Below are positions 46,517 through 55,337 of a stretch of 64,000 nt of DNA, piece after piece. The position numbers and the translations under genes were made by a program. Numbering within the stretch: position 1 is the stretch's first letter; every line of letters starts with the position of its first letter. The stretch covers positions 1,983,836 to 2,047,835 of the forward strand of contig NZ_CP065856.1 in the NCBI RefSeq assembly GCF_016065055.1. The letters run 5' to 3'. A model generated the notes under the pieces. It had not been told where the DNA came from and made no database searches. It worked only from the letters and a program-made list of their open reading frames with translations. Origin of the DNA: Halosimplex litoreum. GTDB lineage: Archaea; Halobacteriota; Halobacteria; Halobacteriales; Haloarculaceae.

Positions 46517-46710
46517 GCCCGGACGGAGGCGACCGAGCCGAAAAACGCTTGTCACTGTCCCTTCGGGAGACGGGAGTTTGATACGGCCCCACCGCCTCCC
46601 CTCGCGTGGCGGCGATGACGAATGGTTACCCCTCCGAGCCCCTTGTGACGACACGGGACTCCGAGCCGCCACGACCGACCCGTGAGCGACGGCGCCGCGC
46701 TCCCGGCTCC

Positions 46711-47922
46711 TCACACCAGTACGTCGACCTCGTACCCCTCCTCGCGCAGCGCTTCCAGCAGCGCATCGGCGTGGTCCGGTCCCTTGGTCTCTAGATCTAG
46801 CTCCACCTCGGCGGCGTTCATGGCCACGTCCTTGCCGGTGCGGTCGTGCTCGATGGCGTGGATGTTCGCGCGGGCGTCGCTGATGATCTCGACGAGCCGT
46901 TCGAGCTCGCCGGGCCGGTCCTTGAGGATCGTGCGGACCCGCAGGTAGCGACCGGTCTCGACGAGCCCGCGCATGATCACGGTGGTGAGGACGTTCAGGT
47001 CGATGTTGCCGCCGCAGAGACACGGGACGATCACCTCGTCGTCCTCGTAGTCGAACTTGCCTTCGAGCAGCGCCGCCAGCGGCACCGCGCCGGCGCCCTC
47101 GACGAGGGTCTTGCCGCGTTCGAGCAGCGTCGTCAGCGCGACCGCGGTCTCGGCGTCGGAGACGGTGACGACCTCGTCGACGCGCTCGCGGATGACCTCG
47201 AAGGTCCCCTCGCCCACTTTCCGGGTGGCGATGCCGTCGGCGATGGTGTCGACGTGCTCCCGTTCGACGATCTCGCCCTTCCGCAGGGAGTCGGCGACGC
47301 TGGAGGCGCCTTCGGCCTGGACGCCGACGATGCGGGTGTCCGGATTCTTGGCCTTGACGGCCGTGGCGATGCCGGAGATGAGGCCGCCGCCGCCGATCGG
47401 GACGAGGAGGGTCTCGACCTCGGGCAGTTCTTCGAGGACTTCGAGGCCGATGGTGCCCTGGCCGGCCATCACCATCGGGTCGTCGAAGGCGTGGACGTAG
47501 ACCCGGTCCTCCGCGCGTTCGATCTCGTGGGCTCGCTCGGCGGCCTCGTCGTAGTCGGCGCCGTCGAGGACGACCTCGGCGCCGTAGTTGCGGGTGGCCT
47601 TGACCTTCGAGACGGGGGCGTGCTCGGGCATGACGATCTTCGAGTCGACGCCGATGCGGGTGGCGGCGAGCGCGACGCCCTGGGCGTGGTTGCCCGCGGA
47701 GGCGGTGACGACGCCGGCGGCCTGCTGTTCGTCCGAGAGGGTGGCGATCTTGTTGGTGGCGCCGCGGATCTTGAACGACCCCGTCCGCTGGAACGTCTCC
47801 AGTTTCAGGTGGACGTCGGCGCCGGTCATCGACGAGAAGGTGTGGGAGTAATCCAGCGGTGTGTGCCGGGCGGTCGCCGCGACCCGCTCGCGCGCGTCCA
47901 GCACGTCCGCGAGTTCGATCAT
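46711..47922 (-). CDS. ilvA: threonine ammonia-lyase
   Basis: A PLP enzyme of 403 residues that deaminates threonine to 2-oxobutyrate, the entry to isoleucine synthesis. The Schiff-base lysine is Lys51 in GSFKIRGA. The phosphate-binding loop is GGGGLISGIA, and SAGNHAQGVA precedes it. A C-terminal ACT-like domain (about 325-403: RVRTILKDRPGELERLVEII) suggests allosteric control; the length matches the single-ACT catabolic/biosynthetic form. RidA at 59212 removes the reactive enamine products. Confidence 0.95.
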   Translation of the reverse strand: MIELADVLDARERVAATARHTPLDYSHTFSSMTGADVHLKLETFQRTGSFKIRGATNKIATLSDEQQAAGVVTASAGNHAQGVALAATRIGVDSKIVMPEHAPVSKVKATRNYGAEVVLDGADYDEAAERAHEIERAEDRVYVHAFDDPMVMAGQGTIGLEVLEELPEVETLLVPIGGGGLISGIATAVKAKNPDTRIVGVQAEGASSVADSLRKGEIVEREHVDTIADGIATRKVGEGTFEVIRERVDEVVTVSDAETAVALTTLLERGKTLVEGAGAVPLAALLEGKFDYEDDEVIVPCLCGGNIDLNVLTTVIMRGLVETGRYLRVRTILKDRPGELERLVEIISDARANIHAIEHDRTGKDVAMNAAEVELDLETKGPDHADALLEALREEGYEVDVLV

Positions 47923-48061
47923 ACCACCGTTACCGCTCGACGGGAGTTAGATGTACGGGAACGAGCGTGTGACGCCGGCGACTACCGGGCGGCGACATTC
48001 GACGGCGAGCCACGCGCAGTGAACGAGGGTTTTCGGGGGTCGACGGCGACGACGCCCGGCG

Positions 48062-48964
48062 TCACCGAGAGAGGAACCGTTCGATGCGGACGCCCGTTTC
48101 GGGGAGCGTGATCGCGTAGGACACGCGGTCGGACCGATAAGTCCCGAACGGCTGATATTTCGCCTTCGCGTGGGCCGTCCCTTCGAGGACGGACCGGTCG
48201 GCGGGCATCGAGATCGTCATCACGGCCCACCGGGAGCCGTATTCGACTCCTCGCGGGCGGTGGTACACCCAGTACGGGTCGTTGCGGTAGTGGTTCATCG
48301 CTCTGACCGACGTGACGGTCCTCGTGAAGCTGACCGCCTTCTCGACGCCGCCGCCGACCGAGACCTTGCCGGGCACGAGTTCGAGCCCGGCGTTCAGCCA
48401 GTACTTCTCGTCGACGGTCCACTGTTCGATCCGGTCGGCCGCCCAGCCGTGGTCGGGGGCCAACCCGAGCGCGATGGCGTCCGGCGTCTCCAGATCGAAG
48501 TGCACCGCGACGGACTCGTACCCCGCGTACCACGGCGGCTGACCGATCGTGAACGGGATCGCCAGCAGGTAGTAGTCGTACCGGGGGTCGGAGTCGAACG
48601 GGAAGGTCTCGGGGTCTAACGCCTCCACGCGGGAGTGGCCGAAGTTGATCCGTCGCGCTCGCGTCGACGGAGCGGCCTGCTGGGTCGGCCGCTCGACGGC
48701 CGAGACCGGCTGGGACTGCTGGGCTATCGTCGCGGGCGCTTCGGCGGCCGTCGCGGACGCCGCTCGGCCGAACTGCTGACCCAGCGGCGGCGTCGGGACC
48801 ACGAGCCGTCCGACAGCCGCGTCGTCGACGATCGGTACACCGCCGAGTTCGACCTCGTCGTACCCCGGTTCGCCCGTCGCTCGGACGCCGTACCCGTCCA
48901 CCTCCGCTTTCGCCTCCGCCGTCGCCGCTGTCGTCTCCTCGAATTGCTGTGCGCACATATCCAT
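48062..48964 (-). CDS. unknown 300-residue protein with Ala/Gln-rich linker
   Basis: No family is recognised. Residues 1-45 form a small N-terminal segment, 50-105 a Pro/Ala/Gln-rich probably disordered linker, and 115-300 a compact, aromatic-rich domain (FDSDPRYDYYLLAIPFT; PPWYAGYESVAVHFDLE; YRNDPYWVYHRPRG). Strand-rich patterning and conserved-looking Trp/Tyr suggest a beta-sheet binding domain. There is no signal peptide or membrane helix, and only one cysteine at the start. MCAQQ at 48958 is an alternative start. A 12-bp palindrome stands just upstream. Confidence 0.7.
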   Translation of the reverse strand: MDMCAQQFEETTAATAEAKAEVDGYGVRATGEPGYDEVELGGVPIVDDAAVGRLVVPTPPLGQQFGRAASATAAEAPATIAQQSQPVSAVERPTQQAAPSTRARRINFGHSRVEALDPETFPFDSDPRYDYYLLAIPFTIGQPPWYAGYESVAVHFDLETPDAIALGLAPDHGWAADRIEQWTVDEKYWLNAGLELVPGKVSVGGGVEKAVSFTRTVTSVRAMNHYRNDPYWVYHRPRGVEYGSRWAVMTISMPADRSVLEGTAHAKAKYQPFGTYRSDRVSYAITLPETGVRIERFLSR

Positions 48965-48969
48965 CGTAC

Positions 48970-48981
48970 TGTTCGAACAGC
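48970..48981. promoter_or_regulatory. 12-bp palindrome upstream of the unknown gene
   Basis: CTGTTCGAACAG is a perfect palindrome beginning 5 nt before the start codon at 48964 in a divergent intergenic space. It may be an operator for the unknown gene, for the divergent MATE gene, or for both. Confidence 0.4.
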
Positions 48982-49137
48982 TGTCACATTCGGTTCGTGC
49001 TTGCCAACGCAGGGGTATCGATGGGGAGACCGACCGGGATAGAGCTACGTCGCGTTGGCGGGCTGGTCGTCGGAACGGTCGTCTGTGCCAGTCCTCTCAT
49101 CGACAGCTTCAACGGGGGCGAGTCCTCAGAGCGGTCA

Positions 49138-50553
49138 ATGTCGGCCGCGAGCGCGCGCGAGCGCGGACTCGACGTCTGGCGGCGAGTGCTCTCGCTGTCG
49201 TGGCCGATGATGATCCAGCACGTCTTCCGCACGCTCATGCGGACGACGGACGTGATCGTCACCGGGCTGTTCTCGCCGGCGGCGGTCGCCGCGGTCGGGC
49301 TGGCGGATCTGTACGCCCGCTTTCCGCTGCGGATCGGCCTCGGCCTCGGCAGCGGCGCCATCGCGCTGTCCAGCCAGGACACCGGCAGCGCGGCCGTCGA
49401 GAACCGCGACCAGGCGGTCACCCAGGCCGTCCTGCTGGGGCTGCTGTCGGGGATCCCCTTCGTCGCGTTCGGCGTCCTGTTCGGCGAGGCCGCGATCTCC
49501 CTGCTCGGCGCGCCCGCGGACGTGGCCGAGATGGGTGGTACCTACCTCGCGATCGTCTTCGCGAGCGCGCCGGCGCGACACGTCGCCCTCGTGGCGGCCC
49601 GCGCACTGCAGGGCACCGGCGACACGCGGACACCGATGTACGTCGACGTGACCTCCTCGCTGCTCAACATCGTCGGCTCGCTCGTCCTCGGCCTCGGCCT
49701 GTTCGGTGCGCCCAGACTCGCCATCGTCGGCGTCGGGATCGCGACGGCGGTCGGCAACACCGTCACCGCCGGTGCGCTCTCGGTCGCCATCTGGAGTTCG
49801 CGGACGGAGGCGTCGTTCGCCCGCCCGCGGGATCCGGTCATCGCCAAGCAACTGCTGGCGGTGAGCGCCCCCCGGATCGGCGAGGGGCTGGCGACGACGC
49901 TGGCGGAGTTCCCCTTCAACGCCCTGCTACTCACCTTCGGGACCGACGTCAACGCCGCCTACCAGATCGGCCGGCGGATGTACCAGCAGGTTACCTCCCC
50001 GCTCGGGCGGGCCTACCACACCGCCGCCAGCGTCGTCGTCGGGCAGTCGCTGGGCGACGGCGACGTGGCCGCCGCCCGCTTCCAGGGGTGGGCGACGACC
50101 GTTCTCGCCGTCCTCACGATGGGCGCTATCGCCGTCGCACTCTTTTTCGGCGCCGACTGGTTCGTCTCGCTGTTCACGGGCGACCCCTCGACCGCCGAGT
50201 ACGCCGTCGGCTTCTGTCGCGCCTACGCCGTCGCCGCCCCCGCGATCGGCGCCTACCTCGCCATCTCGGGCTCGCTCCAGGGCGGTAGCGACACCCGGAC
50301 ACCCTTCCTCGCGCGGACGACGGGGATGTTCGGGTTCCTGCTCGGCTTCGGTTACCTGACGAGCGTGCTCCTCGGCTGGGGCGTGATCGGCATCTACGCG
50401 GCTATCGCCCTCCAGCAGTTCTGGGCGCTGGCCGTCGTCGCCTGGGGGTTCGCCCGCGGTGACTGGGCCGAGAAAGCCGCGGCGATGATGGACGAGCGCG
50501 GGAGCGCGAGCGGCGACGCCCCCGCCGAAGCCGACGCGGAGGCGGGCGATTAA
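49138..50553 (+). CDS. MATE-family efflux transporter
   Basis: A 471-residue multidrug and toxin extrusion protein with about 12 helices in two repeats (LSLSWPMMIQHVFRTLMRTTDVIVTG at the start; LLAVSAPRIGEGLATTLAEFPFN begins the second). It probably exports organic cations using Na+ or H+. Start: ATG 49138 is chosen over ATG 49021 because the 39 intervening codons have many A/T third positions and rare agA and atA codons, unlike the body of the gene. It lies 24 bp before folA, possibly in one unit. Confidence 0.9.
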   Translation: MSAASARERGLDVWRRVLSLSWPMMIQHVFRTLMRTTDVIVTGLFSPAAVAAVGLADLYARFPLRIGLGLGSGAIALSSQDTGSAAVENRDQAVTQAVLLGLLSGIPFVAFGVLFGEAAISLLGAPADVAEMGGTYLAIVFASAPARHVALVAARALQGTGDTRTPMYVDVTSSLLNIVGSLVLGLGLFGAPRLAIVGVGIATAVGNTVTAGALSVAIWSSRTEASFARPRDPVIAKQLLAVSAPRIGEGLATTLAEFPFNALLLTFGTDVNAAYQIGRRMYQQVTSPLGRAYHTAASVVVGQSLGDGDVAAARFQGWATTVLAVLTMGAIAVALFFGADWFVSLFTGDPSTAEYAVGFCRAYAVAAPAIGAYLAISGSLQGGSDTRTPFLARTTGMFGFLLGFGYLTSVLLGWGVIGIYAAIALQQFWALAVVAWGFARGDWAEKAAAMMDERGSASGDAPAEADAEAGD

Positions 50554-50577
50554 GCCGCTCCCGTCCGAAGCGGGGCT

Positions 50578-51066
50578 ATGAAACTGATCTCCGTCGCCGC
50601 GGTCGCCGAGAACGGCGTCATCGGCGACGACGACGAGGTGCCCTGGCACCTCCCCGAGGACAAGAAGCAGTACCGCGAGCGGGTCGCCGGCTCCCCAACT
50701 ATCTTCGGCCGGCGCACCTACGAGATGTTCGACGACCCGCCGGGGTCGGCGTACGTCGTCCTCAGTCGGAGCGAACGAGAGTACGACGACGAAAACGCCT
50801 ATCACGCCTCGTCGGTCGACGAGGCTGGCGCGGTCGCCGAGTCGCTGGGCGCCGACCGTGCCTACGTCCTCGGCGGCGCCGGCATCTACGCGCTCTTCCA
50901 GCCCCACCTCGACGGGATGGTCCTGACGCGAGTCCCCGGCGAGTACGACGGCGACACCTCCTATCCGGAGTGGGACGAGGACGACTGGGACCTGGTCGAG
51001 ACGGAGGACTACGAGCACTTCACCGTCGAGACCTGGGAGCGCCGCGAGGGCGACGGGACCGCCTGA
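50578..51066 (+). CDS. folA: dihydrofolate reductase
   Basis: A 162-residue DHFR reducing dihydrofolate with NADPH. Visible: [30 protein letters not shown], with the substrate-binding acidic residue near Asp28; the NADPH loop FGRRTYEMF; and [14 protein letters not shown]. The length matches the halobacterial enzyme. It follows the MATE gene with a 24-bp gap and converges on the M48 protease. Confidence 0.95.
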   Translation: MKLISVAAVAENGVIGDDDEVPWHLPEDKKQYRERVAGSPTIFGRRTYEMFDDPPGSAYVVLSRSEREYDDENAYHASSVDEAGAVAESLGADRAYVLGGAGIYALFQPHLDGMVLTRVPGEYDGDTSYPEWDEDDWDLVETEDYEHFTVETWERREGDGTA

Positions 51067-51111
51067 GCGCTCTCGCCTCGGCTCGGTGTTCGGGGCGTTC
51101 ACGAGCCGATC

Positions 51112-52029
51112 TCAGGCGGTCTCGGCCCGCTCGACGAGCCGTTCGAGGCGCTCGATCCGCGCAGCGGTGTCGGGGTGGGTCGCCGTCGGTCCGCGGCGCG
51201 ACCGGTCGAGCGGGGGGATCGACAGCGCGTCGGTCGCGACGGCGCGCTCGCGGCGGTCGCGGTCGGGCGGGTCGGCCAGTTCGTCGTCGAGCGTCCGTAA
51301 CGCCGCCGCGAGCGCCGCCGGGTCGCCGGTGAGCCGCGCCGCGGCCGCGTCGGCGGCGAACTCCCGGCCCCGGGAGAAGACGCCGACGCCGACGGCCCCC
51401 CACAGCAGCAAGGAGTCGCCCGCCCGGTCGACGGCCCGCGCGACCGGGTCGTGCGACGCGGGTTCGCCCTCGGACACCTGTGCCGCGGCGACGACCGGCG
51501 TCAGCACCCACCGCATCACCCGATGGTCGCGGTTCGCGAGGTGGGCGACCTCGTGGGCCACCACCGCGCGGCGCTCGCGCTCGTCGAGCGCGTCGAGGAG
51601 CCCGGCCGAAACCACGATCACCGGCGTCTCGTCGCTTTCGACGGTGTAACAGCGCGGGTCGATCCGGTCGGCGGTGCGAACGGCTGGCGGCGCCACCCCG
51701 GCCTGGTGTGCCAGCCGGGAGACCTGCTCGGCGAGCGCCCCGGCCGTGTCGTCGTCCGGCGCCGGCTCCGGCAGGAGCGCCTCGCGCCGTCGGTCGAACC
51801 GTCTCTCGACTTCCGTCGCCAGCCCGGCGAGGACCATGACGCCCGCGACCGCTATCAGCCACGGCGCGTCGGCCCGGAACCCCATCCCCGGCACCACCAG
51901 CGACGCGACCGCGACCCCGACGGCCAGCCAGCAGACCACGACCGCGCCGACGGCGACGGCCAGCGTCGACTGGATACACAGCGCGGCCACGGCGCGCGCG
52001 GCGAGTCCGAGAGCGGTCCGTCTACGCAC
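51112..52029 (-). CDS. M48-family membrane zinc metalloprotease
   Basis: A HtpX-like protease of 305 residues. Two hydrophobic regions near the N-terminus (about 15-45 and 55-70) anchor it. The zinc motif is HEVAH (about 159-163), with the third ligand Glu about 223 in GREFAADAAA. It degrades membrane or misfolded proteins. GTG 52029 is preferred because GATTAACAG gives a TATA-like element 28 nt upstream. The in-frame ATG at 52077 lies before that element, in codons with poor GC3. Confidence 0.9.
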   Translation of the reverse strand: MRRRTALGLAARAVAALCIQSTLAVAVGAVVVCWLAVGVAVASLVVPGMGFRADAPWLIAVAGVMVLAGLATEVERRFDRRREALLPEPAPDDDTAGALAEQVSRLAHQAGVAPPAVRTADRIDPRCYTVESDETPVIVVSAGLLDALDERERRAVVAHEVAHLANRDHRVMRWVLTPVVAAAQVSEGEPASHDPVARAVDRAGDSLLLWGAVGVGVFSRGREFAADAAAARLTGDPAALAAALRTLDDELADPPDRDRRERAVATDALSIPPLDRSRRGPTATHPDTAARIERLERLVERAETA

Positions 52030-52101
52030 GGCAGAACTGTCGGAACTGAAACTGTTAATCGCTACGATCGCGACCACCGACGGGTGGCCGACCGGCGTCG
52101 A

Positions 52102-53058
52102 TCAGTAACTGTCCACGTCGGTCCCGACCGAACAGACGTACTCGCCGGTGGCGACCTGCGGGAGTCGGCGAGTGCGCCAGAACACGCCCGAGGAGTCGGC
52201 GGTGACGGTCTCCTTGACGCCGCCGAAGGGGTCGGTGACCTCGAAGAGGGTCTCGCCGCGGCCGACGCGCTGACCCAGATCGGGTTTCAGCGAGACGAGG
52301 CCGCCGGCGGGGGCGCCGTACTGCTCGAAGCCGCTGGCGCGGGTCTGCGGGGAGGTGTCGACGGTTCCGTCGGCGAACCCGTAGTAGGAGAGGACGTTGA
52401 AGACGCCCTCGACGCCCTTCCGGATCGAGGTCTCGTCCCAGCCCACGCATCCCCCCAGCTCGGGGTCGATGGTGGGGATGCCCTCGTCGGGGGCGGCGCG
52501 GGCGAGCTGGCCGTCGGGGCCCTTCTGGTCGAGGACGTAGCCGCAGTCGAACACCTTCGCGAGTTCCAGGCAGGCGTCGTGGAGGCGGTGGCGTTTGCCA
52601 CAGCGGACGCGACACTCGTCGATCATCCGGGAGGTCGACCCCTGGTGCAGATCGAGGATGAGGTCGGCGCGGCGAGCGGCGCCGAACGTCGCGGCAGCGA
52701 TGCGTTCGGTGGAGGTGCCGTGTTCGTCGCCGGGGTAGGCGCGGTTGGTCTTGGTGTCGTCGATGGGGTTGCGGTGCTCGGCCACCTGGAAGGCGTGGTA
52801 GTTCACGATGCCGACGACCAGGATCGTCCCCGACAGCTCGGCGGGGTCGAGCTGCGGGACGACCCGCTGGAGGACGCCGACGCCGTTGAGTTCGTCGCCG
52901 TCGCTGGCCGCCTGCATGTAGAGCGTGTCGCCGTCGTCGGCACCGTCGATGACCGCGACCGGGAGCCCCACTTCGGTCCCGTCGCGCGTCTCGCCGACCG
53001 ACAGCCGCCCCGTGTCCATCTCACCTGGGGCCGCCTGGGCCGTCCCGAGCGTCGTCAT
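52102..53058 (-). CDS. succinylglutamate desuccinylase/aspartoacylase-family protein
   Basis: A 318-residue zinc carboxypeptidase-like hydrolase of the AstE/AspA family. The first metal motif is SDGDELNG (residues 52-59), where Asp53 takes the place of the usual His of HGDE. The third ligand is in LILDLHQGST; RNPIDDTKTNRAYPG carries the arginine and asparagine substrate motif. A C-terminal beta domain (about 225-318) is present. It could deacylate amino acids or small amides. ATG 53058 is preferred over 53067. Confidence 0.85.
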   Translation of the reverse strand: MTTLGTAQAAPGEMDTGRLSVGETRDGTEVGLPVAVIDGADDGDTLYMQAASDGDELNGVGVLQRVVPQLDPAELSGTILVVGIVNYHAFQVAEHRNPIDDTKTNRAYPGDEHGTSTERIAAATFGAARRADLILDLHQGSTSRMIDECRVRCGKRHRLHDACLELAKVFDCGYVLDQKGPDGQLARAAPDEGIPTIDPELGGCVGWDETSIRKGVEGVFNVLSYYGFADGTVDTSPQTRASGFEQYGAPAGGLVSLKPDLGQRVGRGETLFEVTDPFGGVKETVTADSSGVFWRTRRLPQVATGEYVCSVGTDVDSY

Positions 53059-53193
53059 TATCACCACTGCGGGACCGCCCGTTCTTTAGCGGTTCGGTGT
53101 CTCCCGGCCGTCGAGACCGGTGACCCCCGGTCTCGCGGCACGGCTTCGGTCACCGATCGACGCGACTTTGCCGGTCGTGGCCCTATCGCTGGT

Positions 53194-53496
53194 ATGGCCA
53201 GTGAGCGACCGGACCGCGGCGAGTCGGCCGGACCAGTCGACGGCGTCGACGACGCCGACAGCGGCAGAGCGGCCTTCGTCGCCGCGCTCCGCGTCCGTCG
53301 CAACGCCACGTGGGGACTCGCCGCCGGGCTCGTCCTCGCGCTCGCGGCGTTCGTCCTCTTCGTCCTCGTCCCCGGGTCGCGGCGTTCGCCCGCGCTGTAT
53401 GTCGGCCTCGCGTTCGTCCTCGCGATGTCGACCGCCGGCCTCGTCGCCTTCCTCCTGACCCTTGGCCGGGCCGTTCGTCTCTCCCGCCGGCTGTGA
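53194..53496 (+). CDS. small two-helix membrane protein, unknown
   Basis: A 100-residue protein with an acidic N-terminus (about 1-30) and two helices (about 40-60 and 67-90: GLAAGLVLALAAFVLFVLV; YVGLAFVLAMSTAGLVAFLL). It ends RAVRLSRRL. No family is assigned with confidence. It is divergent from the AstE-like gene across 135 bp. Confidence 0.7.
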   Translation: MASERPDRGESAGPVDGVDDADSGRAAFVAALRVRRNATWGLAAGLVLALAAFVLFVLVPGSRRSPALYVGLAFVLAMSTAGLVAFLLTLGRAVRLSRRL

Positions 53497-53860
53497 ACGC
53501 GCCGTCCATCGACTCCCAGCGGACCCATCCGCTCACCTCCGACCCCCTCGAACAGTAGCCCGCGACCACACCGTCGACCCGCCCTCGCTACCCACCCGGA
53601 CGCCCCGTCAGAGCTGCCACGCCGTCGTTCGCGAGAATCGAACACCTCCGCGATCCGGCGACGTGAATTCGACGATTAACGAAATACGTATCGACGACTG
53701 GATCGTCCGTTCGTCGGGGTCTGTGGTGTGGTGCTCGTCGATCTCGGGGGTCGTCGCGGTCGGGTGGGTGGACGTTCGTCCAGAACGGTGTTCGGTGATT
53801 CCGTACGCGTCCGCCGATGAACGGTAACCCTTTTGGCCGGTCCAGGCGAACGACTGGGGT
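53497..53860 (+). other. 364-bp intergenic region with citZ promoter
   Basis: No credible gene is seen. A relatively AT-rich stretch (about 53660-53700) stands out. Near the end ACGGTAACCCTTTTGG (53821-53835) provides a T-rich element about 28 nt before the ATG at 53861, consistent with a leaderless citrate synthase transcript. Confidence 0.5.
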
Positions 53861-54997
53861 ATGACCGACGAGCTACGGAAGGGCCTCGAGGGCGTGCTCG
53901 TCGCCGAGTCCGATCTCAGCCAGATCGACGGCGACGAGGGGCGACTCATCTACCGCGGCTACGCCATCGAGGACCTGGCCAGACACGCGAGCTACGAGGA
54001 AGTCATCCACCTGCTCTGGCACGGCGAGTTGCCCGACGCCGACCGCCTCGACGCCTTCACCGACTCGATGGTCGCCGAACGCTCGGTCGACGAGGACGTA
54101 CTCGAAACCGTCGGCCAGCTGGCCGCCGCCGACGAGAACCCCATGGCCGCGCTGCGCACGGCGGTCTCGATGTGTTCGGCCTACGACCCCGACGCCGACG
54201 AGCCCGCTACCGACCGCGAGGCCACCCTCCGCAAGGGGCGGCGCATCACCGCCAAGATCCCCACTATCCTCGCGGCGTTCACGCGGATGCGCGACGGCGA
54301 CGACCCCGTCGAGCCCCGTGAGGACCTCTCGCATGCGGCGAACTTCCTCTACATGCTCAACGACGAGGAGCCCGACGAGGTCCTCGCCGAGACCTTCGAC
54401 ATGGCGCTGGTGCTGCACGCCGACCACGGGTTCAACGCCTCGACGTTCTCCGCGATCACCACCGCCTCCACGCTCTCGGACATCCACAGCTCCGTCACCT
54501 CCGCCATCGGCACGCTGAAGGGACCGCTGCACGGCGGCGCCAACCAGGACGTCATGGAGATGCTCAAGGAGGTCGACGAGAGCGACCGCGACCCTCTCGG
54601 CTGGGTCGAGACGGCACTCGAGGACGGCCGTCGCATCTCCGGGTTCGGCCACCGCGTCTACAACGTCAAAGACCCCCGCGCGAAGATCCTCGGCGAGCGC
54701 TCCCAGGAGCTCGGTGAGGCCGCCGGTACCCCCAAGTGGTACGAGTACTCCACGAAGATCGAGCAGTTCATGGCCGACGAGAAGGGCCTGGCCCCGAACG
54801 TCGACTTCTATTCCGCCTCGACCTACTACCAGATGGGCATCCCCGTCGACATCTACACACCCATCTTCGCGATGAGCCGCGCCGCCGGCTGGATCGCCCA
54901 CGCCATCGAGTACGTCGAGGACAACCGCCTCATCCGTCCCCGCGCCCGGTACACCGGGCCCGAGGATCTCGACTACCCAGACCTCGACGAGCGGTAA
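53861..54997 (+). CDS. citZ: citrate synthase
   Basis: A 378-residue type I-like citrate synthase condensing acetyl-CoA and oxaloacetate in the TCA cycle. Catalytic motifs: LHADHGFNAS, GPLHGGANQDV (His), GFGHRVYNVKDPRA (His) and NVDFYSASTYYQMGI (Asp). The N-terminus starts TDELRKGLEGVLVAESDLS, as in thermophilic and halophilic archaea. It is monocistronic. Confidence 0.97.
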   Translation: MTDELRKGLEGVLVAESDLSQIDGDEGRLIYRGYAIEDLARHASYEEVIHLLWHGELPDADRLDAFTDSMVAERSVDEDVLETVGQLAAADENPMAALRTAVSMCSAYDPDADEPATDREATLRKGRRITAKIPTILAAFTRMRDGDDPVEPREDLSHAANFLYMLNDEEPDEVLAETFDMALVLHADHGFNASTFSAITTASTLSDIHSSVTSAIGTLKGPLHGGANQDVMEMLKEVDESDRDPLGWVETALEDGRRISGFGHRVYNVKDPRAKILGERSQELGEAAGTPKWYEYSTKIEQFMADEKGLAPNVDFYSASTYYQMGIPVDIYTPIFAMSRAAGWIAHAIEYVEDNRLIRPRARYTGPEDLDYPDLDER

Positions 54998-55093
54998 CCG
55001 AACCGACGCCACGGGACAACCGACCGCCTTTCTCCGGTCTTCTGCTGCCGACAGTCGTCCATGGCGCGCGCCGTCGAGCGTGCCCGAGCGGTG

Positions 55094-55142
55094 CGAGGTC
55101 GAGCGCAGCGAGACCTCGATTCGAAGGCGACCGAAGGGAGCC
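55094..55142 (+). repeat. two apex-motif hairpins
   Basis: CGAGGTC/GACCTCG (55094-55100/55112-55118) encloses GAGCGCAGCGA; GGC/GCC (55126-55128/55140-55142) encloses GACCGAAGGGA. Both apices fit GANCGNAGNGA with complementary positions 3/9 (G-C and C-G). They sit in the 340-bp gap 54998-55337, which otherwise shows no gene; a variant GAGCGACAGCGA lies just downstream. Confidence 0.55.
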
Positions 55143-55337
55143 GTGAGCGACAGCGAGGGCCGCGAGACGAAGCCGTGCGAGCGGGTCGAGAGCTCTCGTC
55201 GCTCCGTATCGAAGTCAGCCGAAACGGCCGCGAACGATCGGGTCGGGGGCGTTCGAGAGTCACTATCTCGTTCGCCCGTACTCACACCCAGTCGATCGAC
55301 CAACACCTACACCAACGACCGCCACTACACCACACAC

